From Pseudomonadales bacterium (GTDB lineage: Bacteria; Pseudomonadota; Gammaproteobacteria; Pseudomonadales; Azotimanducaceae), in assembly GCA_022827905.1 (NCBI GenBank), contig JAJEIQ010000049.1, forward strand, positions 1 through 64,000: a stretch of DNA of 64,000 nucleotides. The letters are read 5' to 3'. Shown here one piece after another: positions 53,187 through 61,320 of the stretch. The notes under the pieces were generated by a model. The model was given only the letters and a program-made list of their open reading frames with translations, was not told the origin of the DNA and ran no database searches. Numbering within the stretch: position 1 is the first letter of the stretch; each line of letters opens with the position of its first letter. A program made the position numbers and the translations under genes.

Positions 53187-53963
53187 ATGACCGACTATCC
53201 CCTGCCCAACGTGTCCAACGACTTGAGTGGCCGAGTGGCCCTCGTCACGGGCGCATCCTCCGGCCTTGGCCGCCGCTTTGCCGAGGTCATCGCTGCCAGC
53301 GGTGCCAAGGTGGCCGTGACGGCGCGCCGCGTGGACCGGCTGGAAGCCTTGGCGGAGCAAATCCGCAGCGCCGGCGGCGTGGCGGAGCCGATCGCCCTGG
53401 ACATGCAGGACAACGAATCGATCATGAACTGCGTGGCAAAGGCGGAGGCGGCGCTTGGCACCGTCGACATTCTCATCAACAACGCCGGCATCCCGGATGC
53501 GCAACGGGCGCACAAGATGTCCCTGGAACTCATCGACGCGGTGTTTGACACCAACCTGCGCGGCCCCTACATCCTCTCCTGCGAGGTGGCCCGCCGACTC
53601 ATCGCCGCCAAGATGCCGGGGCGGATGGTGAACATCTCCTCGGTCGGGGGATTCAACTACAACAACAACGGCGCCGCCCTCTACTCAATCACCAAGTCGG
53701 CGATCGTACGCATGACCGAGTGCTTGGCTGTCGAATGGGCGCGCTTCAACATCAACGTCAACGCCATCGCGCCGGGCGCCTTCTCGTCGGAAATGATGGA
53801 CGGCATGCTGGAGCGCATGGGCGACATCACCCAGTTCTTCCCGCGCAAGCGCATCTGCGACCCGGCGCAGATGGACAGCACGTTGCTGTACTTCCTGTCC
53901 CCAGCCTCGGAGGCGGTGACCGGCACCTACATCAAGATCGACGACGGCCAAGGTTCGCGGTAG
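53187..53963 (+). CDS. Short-chain dehydrogenase/reductase
   Basis: A 258-residue classical SDR. The nucleotide site is VTGASSGLGRRFAE, NNAG follows in LINNAGIPDA, and the catalytic Ser, Tyr and Lys are in NISSVGG and ALYSITKSAI. The C-terminus GTYIKIDDGQGSR is typical. The glycine pattern and ARRVDRL after strand 2 suggest NADP(H). GGAG precedes ATG 53187. It diverges from the SCP2-PhyH gene and may act on the same substrate. Confidence 0.93.
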   Translation: MTDYPLPNVSNDLSGRVALVTGASSGLGRRFAEVIAASGAKVAVTARRVDRLEALAEQIRSAGGVAEPIALDMQDNESIMNCVAKAEAALGTVDILINNAGIPDAQRAHKMSLELIDAVFDTNLRGPYILSCEVARRLIAAKMPGRMVNISSVGGFNYNNNGAALYSITKSAIVRMTECLAVEWARFNINVNAIAPGAFSSEMMDGMLERMGDITQFFPRKRICDPAQMDSTLLYFLSPASEAVTGTYIKIDDGQGSR

Positions 53964-54194
53964 GGTAGGCTGTGACCGCGGTGGGTGAGCAATACCCACT
54001 GGCACGGCCTTGGGAAGGGGCTCATCAGAGCGAGTTCGATATATGCGAGTAGCGCCCCAAAACGTTAGCGATGCCGATGTTGCGGTTGGGCGTGCTAAGA
54101 GCCAACCCGGAGCCAACTCAAAAGTGTTGACTTGTTGGCTGAACCAAGAAAAATGCCACCATACGTCAACCACCACATGCAGACGGGAGAATTG

Positions 54195-54452
54195 ATGCAT
54201 CGCTATGTTGTGATATCGAGCGAGCTTGATGATGCTGCAATGCAGCAAGCGTTTTCCGACGTCTATCCCCTTCGGGAGGAAAATGCATGGGTGGTCGCCA
54301 CCGCAATGGCGACTAGCGCCGACGTTTCCAACTCGCTCGATTTTCACGCTAAAGAAGGCGGCAAATCGGGAATCGTTGTGAAGATCGACCAATATTACGG
54401 CTGCTACGACAAGGCCCTTTGGCAAAAGCTCGATGCATGGAAGAAGGCGTGA
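54195..54452 (+). CDS. Small unknown cytosolic protein, first of a coupled pair
   Basis: An 85-residue protein I cannot assign. It reads MHRYVVISSELDDAAMQQAF at the start and GIVVKIDQYYGCYDKALWQK near the end, with alternating strands and helices and no signal or membrane segment. GGGAGA 5 nt before ATG 54195 is a good ribosome site. The stop overlaps the next start as TGATG, so the two are made together. Lower GC than flanks and proximity to TA modules suggest a mobile cassette. Confidence 0.65.
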   Translation: MHRYVVISSELDDAAMQQAFSDVYPLREENAWVVATAMATSADVSNSLDFHAKEGGKSGIVVKIDQYYGCYDKALWQKLDAWKKA

Positions 54453-54808
54453 TGGCTTCCAAGCAACGGCATTTGCGTCCAGTGCAGCCTGACCCCGAAG
54501 AGCCTGAAAACGGTGGGGAAGAGCCGCAAACGAGCCGTTGGCGTTGGCCGTTTTCCTCACTCGTGGGTGCTGCCACTGTTATCGTTGCAGTCATGTCCAT
54601 CATTGCCTTGGTGCTGGTCAGCTACATAAGCAGCGTCAATCAATCGGTGATTGCGGGGGGTAGAGCCCTACAGTCGGAGATAACCGAAGTCCGCGAAGAG
54701 ATCGGCGAAGTCCGCAATGATGTCGAGAACGTTGCGGAAGATGTTTCGGACTTGAGAAGTGAGGTCGGCTACATTAAAGGAAAAATGGACGCCACCAACT
54801 CACCTTAA
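54452..54808 (+). CDS. Single-pass membrane protein with coiled coil, second of a coupled pair
   Basis: A 118-residue protein. An acidic, proline-rich N-terminus (residues 1-30) is followed by one transmembrane helix (about 37-60), then a heptad-like coiled coil (EITEVREEIGEVRNDVENVA and SDLRSEVGYIKGKMD). The N-in topology would put the coiled coil in the periplasm; the reverse is possible. Translationally coupled to the preceding unknown gene. No homolog recognised. Confidence 0.65.
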   Translation: MASKQRHLRPVQPDPEEPENGGEEPQTSRWRWPFSSLVGAATVIVAVMSIIALVLVSYISSVNQSVIAGGRALQSEITEVREEIGEVRNDVENVAEDVSDLRSEVGYIKGKMDATNSP

Positions 54809-54918
54809 CTTGATTCAACTGAGACACTGCCCCCTGTTGGCGCAGCCAGTGGAAACTGGAATGTTCCACGGTTCGCACCTGATCTTGGTTGATGCTGGAC
54901 CCAATTCCGATATCAAGC

Positions 54919-55191
54919 TCATTCGTTGAACAGGTCGGAGTGGGATCCGGTGCGAACCAAGTGCAACTCGTTTCCCTTAATCCGGTATATCAGGAGCCAG
55001 TCGGGCTCGATGTGCGCCTCACGGTAGCCTTTCCAGATTCCGCGCAAGGGATGGTCGAGATGACGAGCCGGGAGAGGTTCCTGGCGGATCAACCAGGCCA
55101 GCATCGCCCGCAGCTTGGTTAGATCCCGGCCACGCCTTTCGGCCCTTCTGATATCGCGTTTGAACTGCGAGGACCGAACCGGGGTGAGCAC
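54919..55191 (-). CDS. yafQ: mRNA interferase YafQ-like toxin
   Basis: A 90-residue RelE-superfamily toxin. FKRDIRRAERRGRDLTKL, then HIEPDWLLIYRI and LHLVRTGSHSDLF give the conserved catalytic His/Asp/His/Phe positions of YafQ. GTG 55191 begins 1 nt after the dinJ stop, giving tight coupling. Confidence 0.88.
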   Translation of the reverse strand: MLTPVRSSQFKRDIRRAERRGRDLTKLRAMLAWLIRQEPLPARHLDHPLRGIWKGYREAHIEPDWLLIYRIKGNELHLVRTGSHSDLFNE

Positions 55192-55192
55192 G

Positions 55193-55450
55193 TCAGATAC
55201 CGAGATCTTGGAACAGCTCCTCGGCGTTGGCGAAACGCTTGCCCGTTCCTTCCTCCAACTCCCGCATAGCTTTGACGGTGGTGGCATTTGGCACCTGCAG
55301 CGTGAACGGCAGCTGTTTCTCATCTGCCACCCGCAGCAGCAGCATCCGGATGGCATCGGAAACCGAGAGCCCCATCGCCTGCAGCGCTTCGGTGGCCCGT
55401 GCTTTCGTTTCGCTATCGATTCGCGCCCGTACGACGGAGTCGCTGGTCAT
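55193..55450 (-). CDS. dinJ: RelB/DinJ-family antitoxin
   Basis: An 85-residue antitoxin. The ribbon-helix-helix is in SVVRARIDSETKARATEAL and MGLSVSDAIRMLLLRVADEK. The C-terminal tail (NATTVKAMRELEEGTG) would occupy the YafQ active site. ATG 55450 has GAGGGA upstream and a clear promoter with an overlapping palindrome. Confidence 0.88.
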   Translation of the reverse strand: MTSDSVVRARIDSETKARATEALQAMGLSVSDAIRMLLLRVADEKQLPFTLQVPNATTVKAMRELEEGTGKRFANAEELFQDLGI

Positions 55451-55474
55451 TGGAAATCCCTCTGATGTAGCCCA

Positions 55475-55503
55475 ACTGTAGCTACACATGGCCTGGGCGT
55501 CAA
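55475..55503 (-). promoter_or_regulatory. dinJ-yafQ promoter with overlapping palindromic operator
   Basis: On the minus strand, TTGACG (55503-55498) and TACAGT (55480-55475) are spaced 17 bp. The 10-bp palindrome TGTAGCTACA (55477-55486) covers the -10 box, and a half site TGTAG recurs at 55466-55470. That placement fits autorepression by DinJ. Confidence 0.55.
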
Positions 55504-55604
55504 CGTCGGCGGCGACACGGCGGAGCAACATGGCGGCGCAGGAGTGTTGCGACAGTGCCGGCATTACATCAGAATTTGATATCCGGACTGGAAATGAGGC
55601 TGCT

Positions 55605-55856
55605 GTGGGAACGAATGTGAGTCTGACGCCCGAGCTTGAGTCGTTTGCGCACTACTGCGTGAAAAGCGGTGACTACAACAACGTAAGTGAAGTGGTTCGC
55701 TCCGGTCTTCGGCTCCTAAAGGAGCAGAAGGGTCGCAAGCAGGCCTTCAACGCCATGGTATCCACGGCGCTACAGGAGGCCGACGAAATTGGGGCACGAA
55801 CGGCGGACGACGTGCTGGCGCAAATGGATGCCGTGATTGAGGCCGCCGAGCGTTGA
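55605..55856 (+). CDS. parD: ParD-like antitoxin
   Basis: An 83-residue ribbon-helix-helix antitoxin of the ParD/CopG type: GTNVSLTPELESFAHYCVKS, then YNNVSEVVRSGLRLLKEQ and a helical tail. GTG 55605 has GAGG 7 nt upstream. Its stop overlaps the start of a truncated parE (TTGA). Confidence 0.85.
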   Translation: MGTNVSLTPELESFAHYCVKSGDYNNVSEVVRSGLRLLKEQKGRKQAFNAMVSTALQEADEIGARTADDVLAQMDAVIEAAER

Positions 55857-55963
55857 ATCGTGCGAGGCTTTCGCCCGCTGCCGAAAGAGACGTTCTCGGC
55901 ATTGTCGAGTGGATAGCGGACACCGAGATTGCGGCGGCTTTACGGGTCCGGCAACTGGCGTAA
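55853..55963 (+). pseudogene. parE: parE toxin gene, truncated after 36 codons
   Basis: TTG 55853 overlaps the parD stop and opens the ParE N-terminus: MNRARLSPAAERDVLGIVEW followed by IADTEIAAALRVRQLA and a TAA. Intact ParE toxins are about 95-100 residues and need the C-terminal beta-strand core to poison gyrase, which is missing. Decay by frameshift or deletion explains it. Confidence 0.7.
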
Positions 55964-56153
55964 TCTCCCGCACTCTGAAACACCTCATCACGTAAGGGTT
56001 CTCGGTCGGCGGTCAGCTCGTCGCGCTTCCCCCGCGTCCGCACGAGGAAAGCTAGACTGTCGAGCCCATCGCGTCAATGCCGTGGTGACCGGAAAGGCGG
56101 GCAGCGATGTCCCCCTTCTCTGTTTCGCTCGACCCTTCGCCCCAACCGCGAAC

Positions 56154-59100
56154 TCAGCGTCTGGGGTTCTGGGATTCCCCGAGTTGGTCGAACCGCGTCT
56201 CGATGAGCGGCAGCACCCGCAGGTCGAGGCCGCTCTCCACCTCGATGCGCCAGTCGCCCGGCGCCGGCCCGGCGCCGCCGGACAGGCCCTTGGCCGGGTT
56301 GCCGAGCTCCAGGTCCCAGGCGTCGAGGTTCGCGGCCCCGCCCGCCGCCAGCCGCAGCCGCACCGGACCGAGCGCCCGGCCCGCCGCGTCGTAGGGCCGG
56401 ATCGTGACCGCGCCGCCCGCCGCGGAGCCGTTGACGATGCGCAGCATCCCCGGCCGGCCCGCGGGGCCGTAGGCCGACGGGAAGCCCGCCACCGCGTGGA
56501 CGCCGGACCCCAGCCGCGCCGCGGGGGCCGGGTCGGACAGGTTCGCCAGGCGCCCGGCCGGATCCTCCGCCAGGGCCATCACCGCCAGGGGGCCGCTTGA
56601 CGCGACCCGCAGCCGCCACAGGCCGTCGCCGTCGCCAAGCGCGCCGTCGAGCCCCGAACCGCCGCGCTCAAGCTCCGAGGCCGTGAACGTGGCCGCGGCC
56701 CGCGCCGGCAGCTTAAGCGACACCGCGCCCCCGGGCGAGCCGCCGTCGTCGAGTGCCGTGATGCGCACGCCAAGGGCCTGCGGGCGCCGGTTCGCCAGCC
56801 GCAGCAGCCCGGTGCGCCCGGCGCCGTCCGCCGGGTGCAGCACGGCCACCCGGTGCGCGCCGTCACGCACCGGCGCGACCGCGCCCATGGCCGCCAGCCG
56901 ACCGTCCGCCGAGCGGACGTGGGGACGGACCTCAATGCCCGGATCGCCCGACACGTCCAACCGCCAGTCGCCCGTGCCGGAACCCATGCCCCCCGAGAGG
57001 CCCTTGGCCGCGTTGCCCCGCTCGAGGTCGCGGGACGTGAGTTGGATGGACGCGCCGGGGCCGACGCGAAGCGTGACCGGCGCCGGACGCCAGCCGCTGT
57101 CGTCGGTGGCCTGGATGCGCACCGAGCCGCCTCGTGGCGAGGCATTGACGAACCGCACCACCCCCTCGCGCGCCGGGTGCGACGCGGCGGGCACCAGCGG
57201 GACGAACGACCGGCCGATCCGGTTGGCGTCGCGCAGGCACTCCAGCACCTCGCGCACCGGCGTCCAGCCGGACCACACCGCCTCCTCGGCCTCCGCGTCC
57301 GCAACGGTGAAGGCCGCGGTCGGCTCGGCGGCCGCGCCCGTCCAGGCCGGCAGCGCCCTGTCCGCGTCCTCAAGCCGGTAGGCGATCAGCACCCGGTACC
57401 AGTTCGCGCCGTAGTTCGGGGACTTGTTCGCGTTGGAGCCGTAGTAGCCCGCCACCGTGTCCCACTGCCCGTCGCCCACGCAGGACGAGGCCGGCGGCGG
57501 GTCGCCGGTCCCGGAATCCCCGCCGCCCGTGCCGCCGTCGCCGACGGCGTCCCCGCCGCCCGTGCCCGCCGGGCCCACGTCGATGGTGGCCGTGCCCGCG
57601 AGCTCGGCCAGGACCTGCGTGCCGCCGTTTTCGTCCTCGTGGACGGGGGTGACGGTGACGGTCAGCGTCATGGCCTCGGCGGCGTCGTGCCGGAAGGTCC
57701 AGCTCGTGTCCGTCCAGTCGAACGCGACGCCCTGGACGTAGTTGTCCGTGTCCGTCAGGGCGCTGGTCGTCTCGTATTCCACCTCGTAGCTCGTGGCGTG
57801 CTCCACCGCGTCCCAGGTCACTTTCGCGTTGGCGGCGTCCACTGCCGTCACCTGGACGTTGGACACGGCCCGGGTGGGCGCCGGCGGCGACACGGCCTGG
57901 TCCCCGGCGTCCCGCTGGCCGCCGCCCGGCTGGCCCTTGATGGTGAAGTCCATGCCCGGCGCGGCGTACTGCGAGCCGTAGAAGCCCTTCACGCCCATAT
58001 AGTCGGGCGTTTCGGCGATGAACACCCGGAAGCGCTCGTCGCCCTCGCCCGCGCCGTCGCTCATTATCGGTATGCGCACCTGGGCGGAGACCCAGCCGAA
58101 CATAACCACGTTGTAGTAGTCGGTGTCCCCGTCGCGCCTCAGGTGTTTGACCCACGTATCGTGGCCGGCGTAGGCGTGGCCGAGGTCGTCGAAGCCGGTG
58201 GTGAGGTGCTGCACGCCGAGGGTGGCTTCGTACCGACCATAGGGCGCTGGTGACCCAGCTTTCCGTCCCGCCTTGCCGTTCACCGTTACCCACACCTCGC
58301 GCCCTTCGTGGCGAACGTGGCCGCCGCCTGACAAGCCCAGGGTGGTGTGGTGGGTGACCGCGCTGTCGTTCACGAAGACCTTCACTTTGTCCGCGGCGGC
58401 CACCACCGCGGCGCCGTCCAAGCCCGAGACGGCCGTCAGTGCGAAATCGACAGCCTTCACGCCTGACGCCCAACGGTTCACGCTGTTGGCCGCGGGGCTC
58501 AGATAGAGCAGCACTTCCTGCGGGGCAGTCGGGCCGGTGAACGTCACCGTGCCCGTGCTCTGGTTGCCGGCGGTATGGGTGACCGTCACGCCGTCGGCAA
58601 ACTCTTTCACTTGGGCGTTCGTGTCGAGGCGGTAGGTGACCGTCAGGCTCTCTCCCGAACGCAGGGCGGCCGACAGGCGCAGACGCACCGAGGCCGAGTC
58701 TGAGACGCCTTCACGGCCGATCGTACCGTAGGTGTGCACGGACACGCTCGGCGGGGGATCGTTGACCGTCACGCTGAAGGCGTTGTTCGAACTGTGCGGG
58801 TCGGCGCCGCCGCCGACGTTGGTGCCGAGGCCGGGGTCGTCGAAGTCGGCGTCCGCGCCGAGCGCGATGTTGAAGGTCTCGTTGTGGTCCGCCGTGCCGT
58901 CGTCCACCGCCGTCAGTTCCAGCGTCGCGGTCTGCGCCCCCGCGCCGGAGAAGCGGACGCCTCCGATTCGCCGCGCGACCCCGGTGTTGGTCGCGCCCGG
59001 CTTCAGCGCAAGGCTCCAGTCGCCGCCCGTGACGTTCGTGCCGCTGATCGAAAGCGGCACGTCGACGATCTCGCCCGCCACCAGCGCACGGCCCAGCGTC

Positions 59101-59795
59101 ACCGTGAACTCGATCTTGCCGCCCTCGCTCACCGCGCCCGAGCCCACCCGGGCGATGCTCACCACCGTCGGGTCGTCGTCGGTGATGGTGAAGGTGGTAA
59201 GGCACTGACTGGAAAAAGGGCAATGGGAGGCATTGCTGTCGAAAAGGCTGTATGCGAGCAAGATCCAGGAAATAATGAACTTCTCGTCTGGCTCATCCAC
59301 AGTATCCGCACAGATGGTGATTTGATTACTACTGGTATGCGAACTTTGCCCTGAAATGATAGCGAAGGAATCCCGGTGTACTACGAAATCATCGCCAGCC
59401 TGACAGGATATGGCCTCGCTGCTTTGACGCCCGTCCGCTGTTCCGCCAGAGAAAATGGACGGACTTGACCAATCGGTATCGCTGTTGTTCGGATCTCCCG
59501 TGAAAGTCACGGTCACCGTGCCGTGCGTTGCCGGTTCGGCGACCGTTTGCGTGGCCGGAACGGAGACGGTTTGCGCGGCGGCCGGGGCTGCGACGCCGCA
59601 CAGCAGCAAGGCCGCCAGGGAACCGCTCCAAAGGCGTCGGCCGACTCGGCGAAAGCCCGCGAGGACGCAGGAGGCAGGAAGATCGAGTCTGCGGGAGGGA
59701 GAAGCGGGTCGGCGTTCGCCGAGACGGCAGGGGGCGGAAGGCTCAGGCGGAGAGGCGGATGGCCTCGGGCGACCGAGCCATGAGAACGCGCTCAT
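56154..59795 (-). CDS. Large exported Calx-beta/fibronectin-like protein, probably phase variable
   Basis: A 1213-codon frame. A long basic N-region precedes a signal peptide core at about residues 54-75 (LWSGSLAALLLCGV, then AAPAAAQ). Calx-beta-type domains follow at about 76-207, 208-345, 348-475 and 476-625, several ending in NDPP or DDDP-like turns. A fibronectin III-like unit (about 640-740), a Gly/Asp linker, and three copies of a roughly 90-residue C-terminal module (877-970, 994-1085, 1114-1200) complete it. No membrane anchor or autotransporter barrel. ATG 59795 has no ribosome site; the well-placed ATG 59925 lies upstream of a 5-bp repeat that sets the frame. Likely a secreted or surface adhesin-like protein. 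Confidence 0.8.
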   Translation of the reverse strand: MSAFSWLGRPRPSASPPEPSAPCRLGERRPASPSRRLDLPASCVLAGFRRVGRRLWSGSLAALLLCGVAAPAAAQTVSVPATQTVAEPATHGTVTVTFTGDPNNSDTDWSSPSIFSGGTADGRQSSEAISCQAGDDFVVHRDSFAIISGQSSHTSSNQITICADTVDEPDEKFIISWILLAYSLFDSNASHCPFSSQCLTTFTITDDDPTVVSIARVGSGAVSEGGKIEFTVTLGRALVAGEIVDVPLSISGTNVTGGDWSLALKPGATNTGVARRIGGVRFSGAGAQTATLELTAVDDGTADHNETFNIALGADADFDDPGLGTNVGGGADPHSSNNAFSVTVNDPPPSVSVHTYGTIGREGVSDSASVRLRLSAALRSGESLTVTYRLDTNAQVKEFADGVTVTHTAGNQSTGTVTFTGPTAPQEVLLYLSPAANSVNRWASGVKAVDFALTAVSGLDGAAVVAAADKVKVFVNDSAVTHHTTLGLSGGGHVRHEGREVWVTVNGKAGRKAGSPAPYGRYEATLGVQHLTTGFDDLGHAYAGHDTWVKHLRRDGDTDYYNVVMFGWVSAQVRIPIMSDGAGEGDERFRVFIAETPDYMGVKGFYGSQYAAPGMDFTIKGQPGGGQRDAGDQAVSPPAPTRAVSNVQVTAVDAANAKVTWDAVEHATSYEVEYETTSALTDTDNYVQGVAFDWTDTSWTFRHDAAEAMTLTVTVTPVHEDENGGTQVLAELAGTATIDVGPAGTGGGDAVGDGGTGGGDSGTGDPPPASSCVGDGQWDTVAGYYGSNANKSPNYGANWYRVLIAYRLEDADRALPAWTGAAAEPTAAFTVADAEAEEAVWSGWTPVREVLECLRDANRIGRSFVPLVPAASHPAREGVVRFVNASPRGGSVRIQATDDSGWRPAPVTLRVGPGASIQLTSRDLERGNAAKGLSGGMGSGTGDWRLDVSGDPGIEVRPHVRSADGRLAAMGAVAPVRDGAHRVAVLHPADGAGRTGLLRLANRRPQALGVRITALDDGGSPGGAVSLKLPARAAATFTASELERGGSGLDGALGDGDGLWRLRVASSGPLAVMALAEDPAGRLANLSDPAPAARLGSGVHAVAGFPSAYGPAGRPGMLRIVNGSAAGGAVTIRPYDAAGRALGPVRLRLAAGGAANLDAWDLELGNPAKGLSGGAGPAPGDWRIEVESGLDLRVLPLIETRFDQLGESQNPRR
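56196..57167 (-). repeat. Three protein-level tandem repeats in the Calx-beta protein C-terminus
   Basis: Units at residues 877-970, 994-1085 and 1114-1200 share the frame G-[VLM]-[LV]-R-[FLI]-[VA]-N, then a strand with D-DDG or YDAAG, then a [SD]-x-[DE]-LE-G segment and GDWR or GLWR with a closing L/V-rich strand. They are diverged in DNA, so they are old. Confidence 0.7.
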
Positions 59796-59925
59796 GGCAT
59801 CGGCTCGGCTCGGCTCGGCTCGGCTCGGCTCGGCTCGGCTCGGCTCGGCTCGGCTCGGCTCGGCTCGGCTCGGCTCGGCTCACCATGATACTAACGTCAA
59901 ACCCGGGGCGCGTCGCGGGATTCAT
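59743..59925 (-). CDS. Alternative (phase-off) reading frame from the strong start through the repeat
   Basis: ATG 59925 with AGGAGG at 59938-59933 (7-nt spacing) opens MNPATRPGFDVSIMV, then five SRAEP units encoded by the 5-bp repeat, and terminates after 60 codons within the large gene in another frame. It is best seen as the out-of-frame leader of the Calx-beta gene, not as a separate gene. Confidence 0.5.
   Translation of the reverse strand: MNPATRPGFDVSIMVSRAEPSRAEPSRAEPSRAEPSRAEPSRCHERVLMARSPEAIRLSA
59801..59880. repeat. Pentanucleotide tandem repeat (CGGCT)16
   Basis: Sixteen perfect, uninterrupted copies of CGGCT (AGCCG on the coding strand) lie between the strong ATG 59925 and the large Calx-beta frame. 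A 5-bp unit shifts the reading frame with each gain or loss. No stop occurs inside the repeat in any frame. Confidence 0.97.
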
Positions 59926-60169
59926 GTCGTTGCCTCCTCTGTCGGTCGCGTGGATTGATTGCGTCAGCTTTGCGGTGCGTAAGCATACCATACAGTTCAG
60001 CGAAAGGCGTGGGCGAACGGGGCTGGCGCTGTCGAGCGACCCCGACCTCGCTGGGCTGGCCCGTGTCCGCACTCCATTGGGCTTCGCGGCCAGCCTATCG
60101 AGGCACCTGAATTGCTGGGCTTCACCAATGGAGTTTGGGAATCGGAGTCAGCTGTTGGGTGGAACGCCT

Positions 60170-61039
60170 TCAGAAACCAGCCGCCTCCATGACCGCCGCG
60201 ATGCGGCGTTCCCAACCAATGGCCATGATGTGGACGCCCTGGCACATGGGCGCGACGTCCCCCACGATGCGGCCCGCCATGGATACGCTTGCCGCCACAC
60301 GGCTTTCTGCGTTTTCCAACTCGTCAACGAGCGGGTCGGGCACCACCACGCCGGGAATCTTCTCGGTCATGTAGCGGGCCTGTCTTGCGGACTTCAGCAT
60401 GATGATCCCGGCAAGAACCGGCACCTTGAGCCCCTCTACCCGCTTCATGAACGCCTCGAAGCCATCCGCGTCATAAACGGCATTGGTTTGGAAGAACTCG
60501 GCGCCCGCTTCGATCTTGCCTTCCATGCGCCTGATTTCCTTGCCGAGGTCGGGCACGGCCACGTTGACCACGGCGCCGCGCAGAAAGCTGGGGCTGCCCT
60601 TGAGGGTGTTGCCGGCCAAGTCGTGGCCTGATTCCAGGCCGACCGCCGCCTTCAGAATGTCCTCCGCGCCGAGGTCGAACACTGGCTTGGCGTCCGGATG
60701 GTCGCCGCCCGAGGGGGGATCGCCGGTCATGCACACGATGTTCTCCACGCCAAGGGCGTGGGCGGCAAGCATGTCGGCTTGAATGGCCAGGCGGTTGCGG
60801 TCCCGGCCAGCGATCTGCAACGTCGATTCGATGCCCCGCTCCTTCAGCAGGCGGGCCACCGCCAGCGGCGCCATCGCCATCCTTGAGGCGGCGGAGTCCG
60901 TCAGGTTGAAGGCGGTGACCAAGTCCTTGAGCGCTTCCCCAGCGGCAAACAAGTCGCTCAGGTCAGCGCCCTTGGGCGGGTTCAGTTCCGCAGTCAGCGT
61001 GAAGGAGTTGTTGGCTAACGAGTCGGAAAGATGGCTCAT
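60170..61039 (-). CDS. Methylenetetrahydrofolate reductase (MetF)-like protein
   Basis: A 289-residue TIM-barrel flavoprotein of the MetF family. Landmarks are FTLTAELNPPKG, NLTDSAASRMAM, NIVCMTGDPPSGGDH and EAGAEFFQTNAVYD followed by VPVLAGIIMLKSARQA. Canonical MetF makes 5-methyl-THF for methionine synthesis. This short form resembles homologs in one-carbon oxidation or demethylation pathways. About 280 bp upstream separate it from the divergent hydrolase gene. Confidence 0.88.
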   Translation of the reverse strand: MSHLSDSLANNSFTLTAELNPPKGADLSDLFAAGEALKDLVTAFNLTDSAASRMAMAPLAVARLLKERGIESTLQIAGRDRNRLAIQADMLAAHALGVENIVCMTGDPPSGGDHPDAKPVFDLGAEDILKAAVGLESGHDLAGNTLKGSPSFLRGAVVNVAVPDLGKEIRRMEGKIEAGAEFFQTNAVYDADGFEAFMKRVEGLKVPVLAGIIMLKSARQARYMTEKIPGVVVPDPLVDELENAESRVAASVSMAGRIVGDVAPMCQGVHIMAIGWERRIAAVMEAAGF

Positions 61040-61320
61040 GGGTTTTTCCTTGGGCTTGTGCCGGTGGGTGGTACGGGTTGATGCTTGGTGGCCATCGGCG
61101 TGTGCAGGGGCGCTTCGTTTCGCGGCTTCTTCCGTGGCGGATGCGTCCCGCCATCAACCGGCCGAACTATGGGCTTGGCGGCCATTGCGGTCAACCGTGC
61201 GCCTATGAAACGCGTTCAGGATGCGCTGCAGTGATGCAGCGGTTATAGTGCCCGCACCGCACGGTTTGCGGTCAACTTCAACAAGGCAACCGATTCGGCA
61301 AAGCCACGGGGACGCAGCAA

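Noticed and set aside
53980-53998. GTGGGT...ACCCAC hairpin after the SDR gene as a terminator
   Set aside because: Short 6-bp stem and no T-run follows.
56835-58253. A 472-codon plus-strand frame inside the Calx-beta gene
   Set aside because: Arg/Ala/His-rich shadow without domains, while the minus strand shows repeated Calx-beta and C-terminal modules.
59455-59958. Plus-strand frame containing GSARL repeats from the CGGCT tract
   Set aside because: The repeat is open in all frames. No ribosome site or domain supports this strand.
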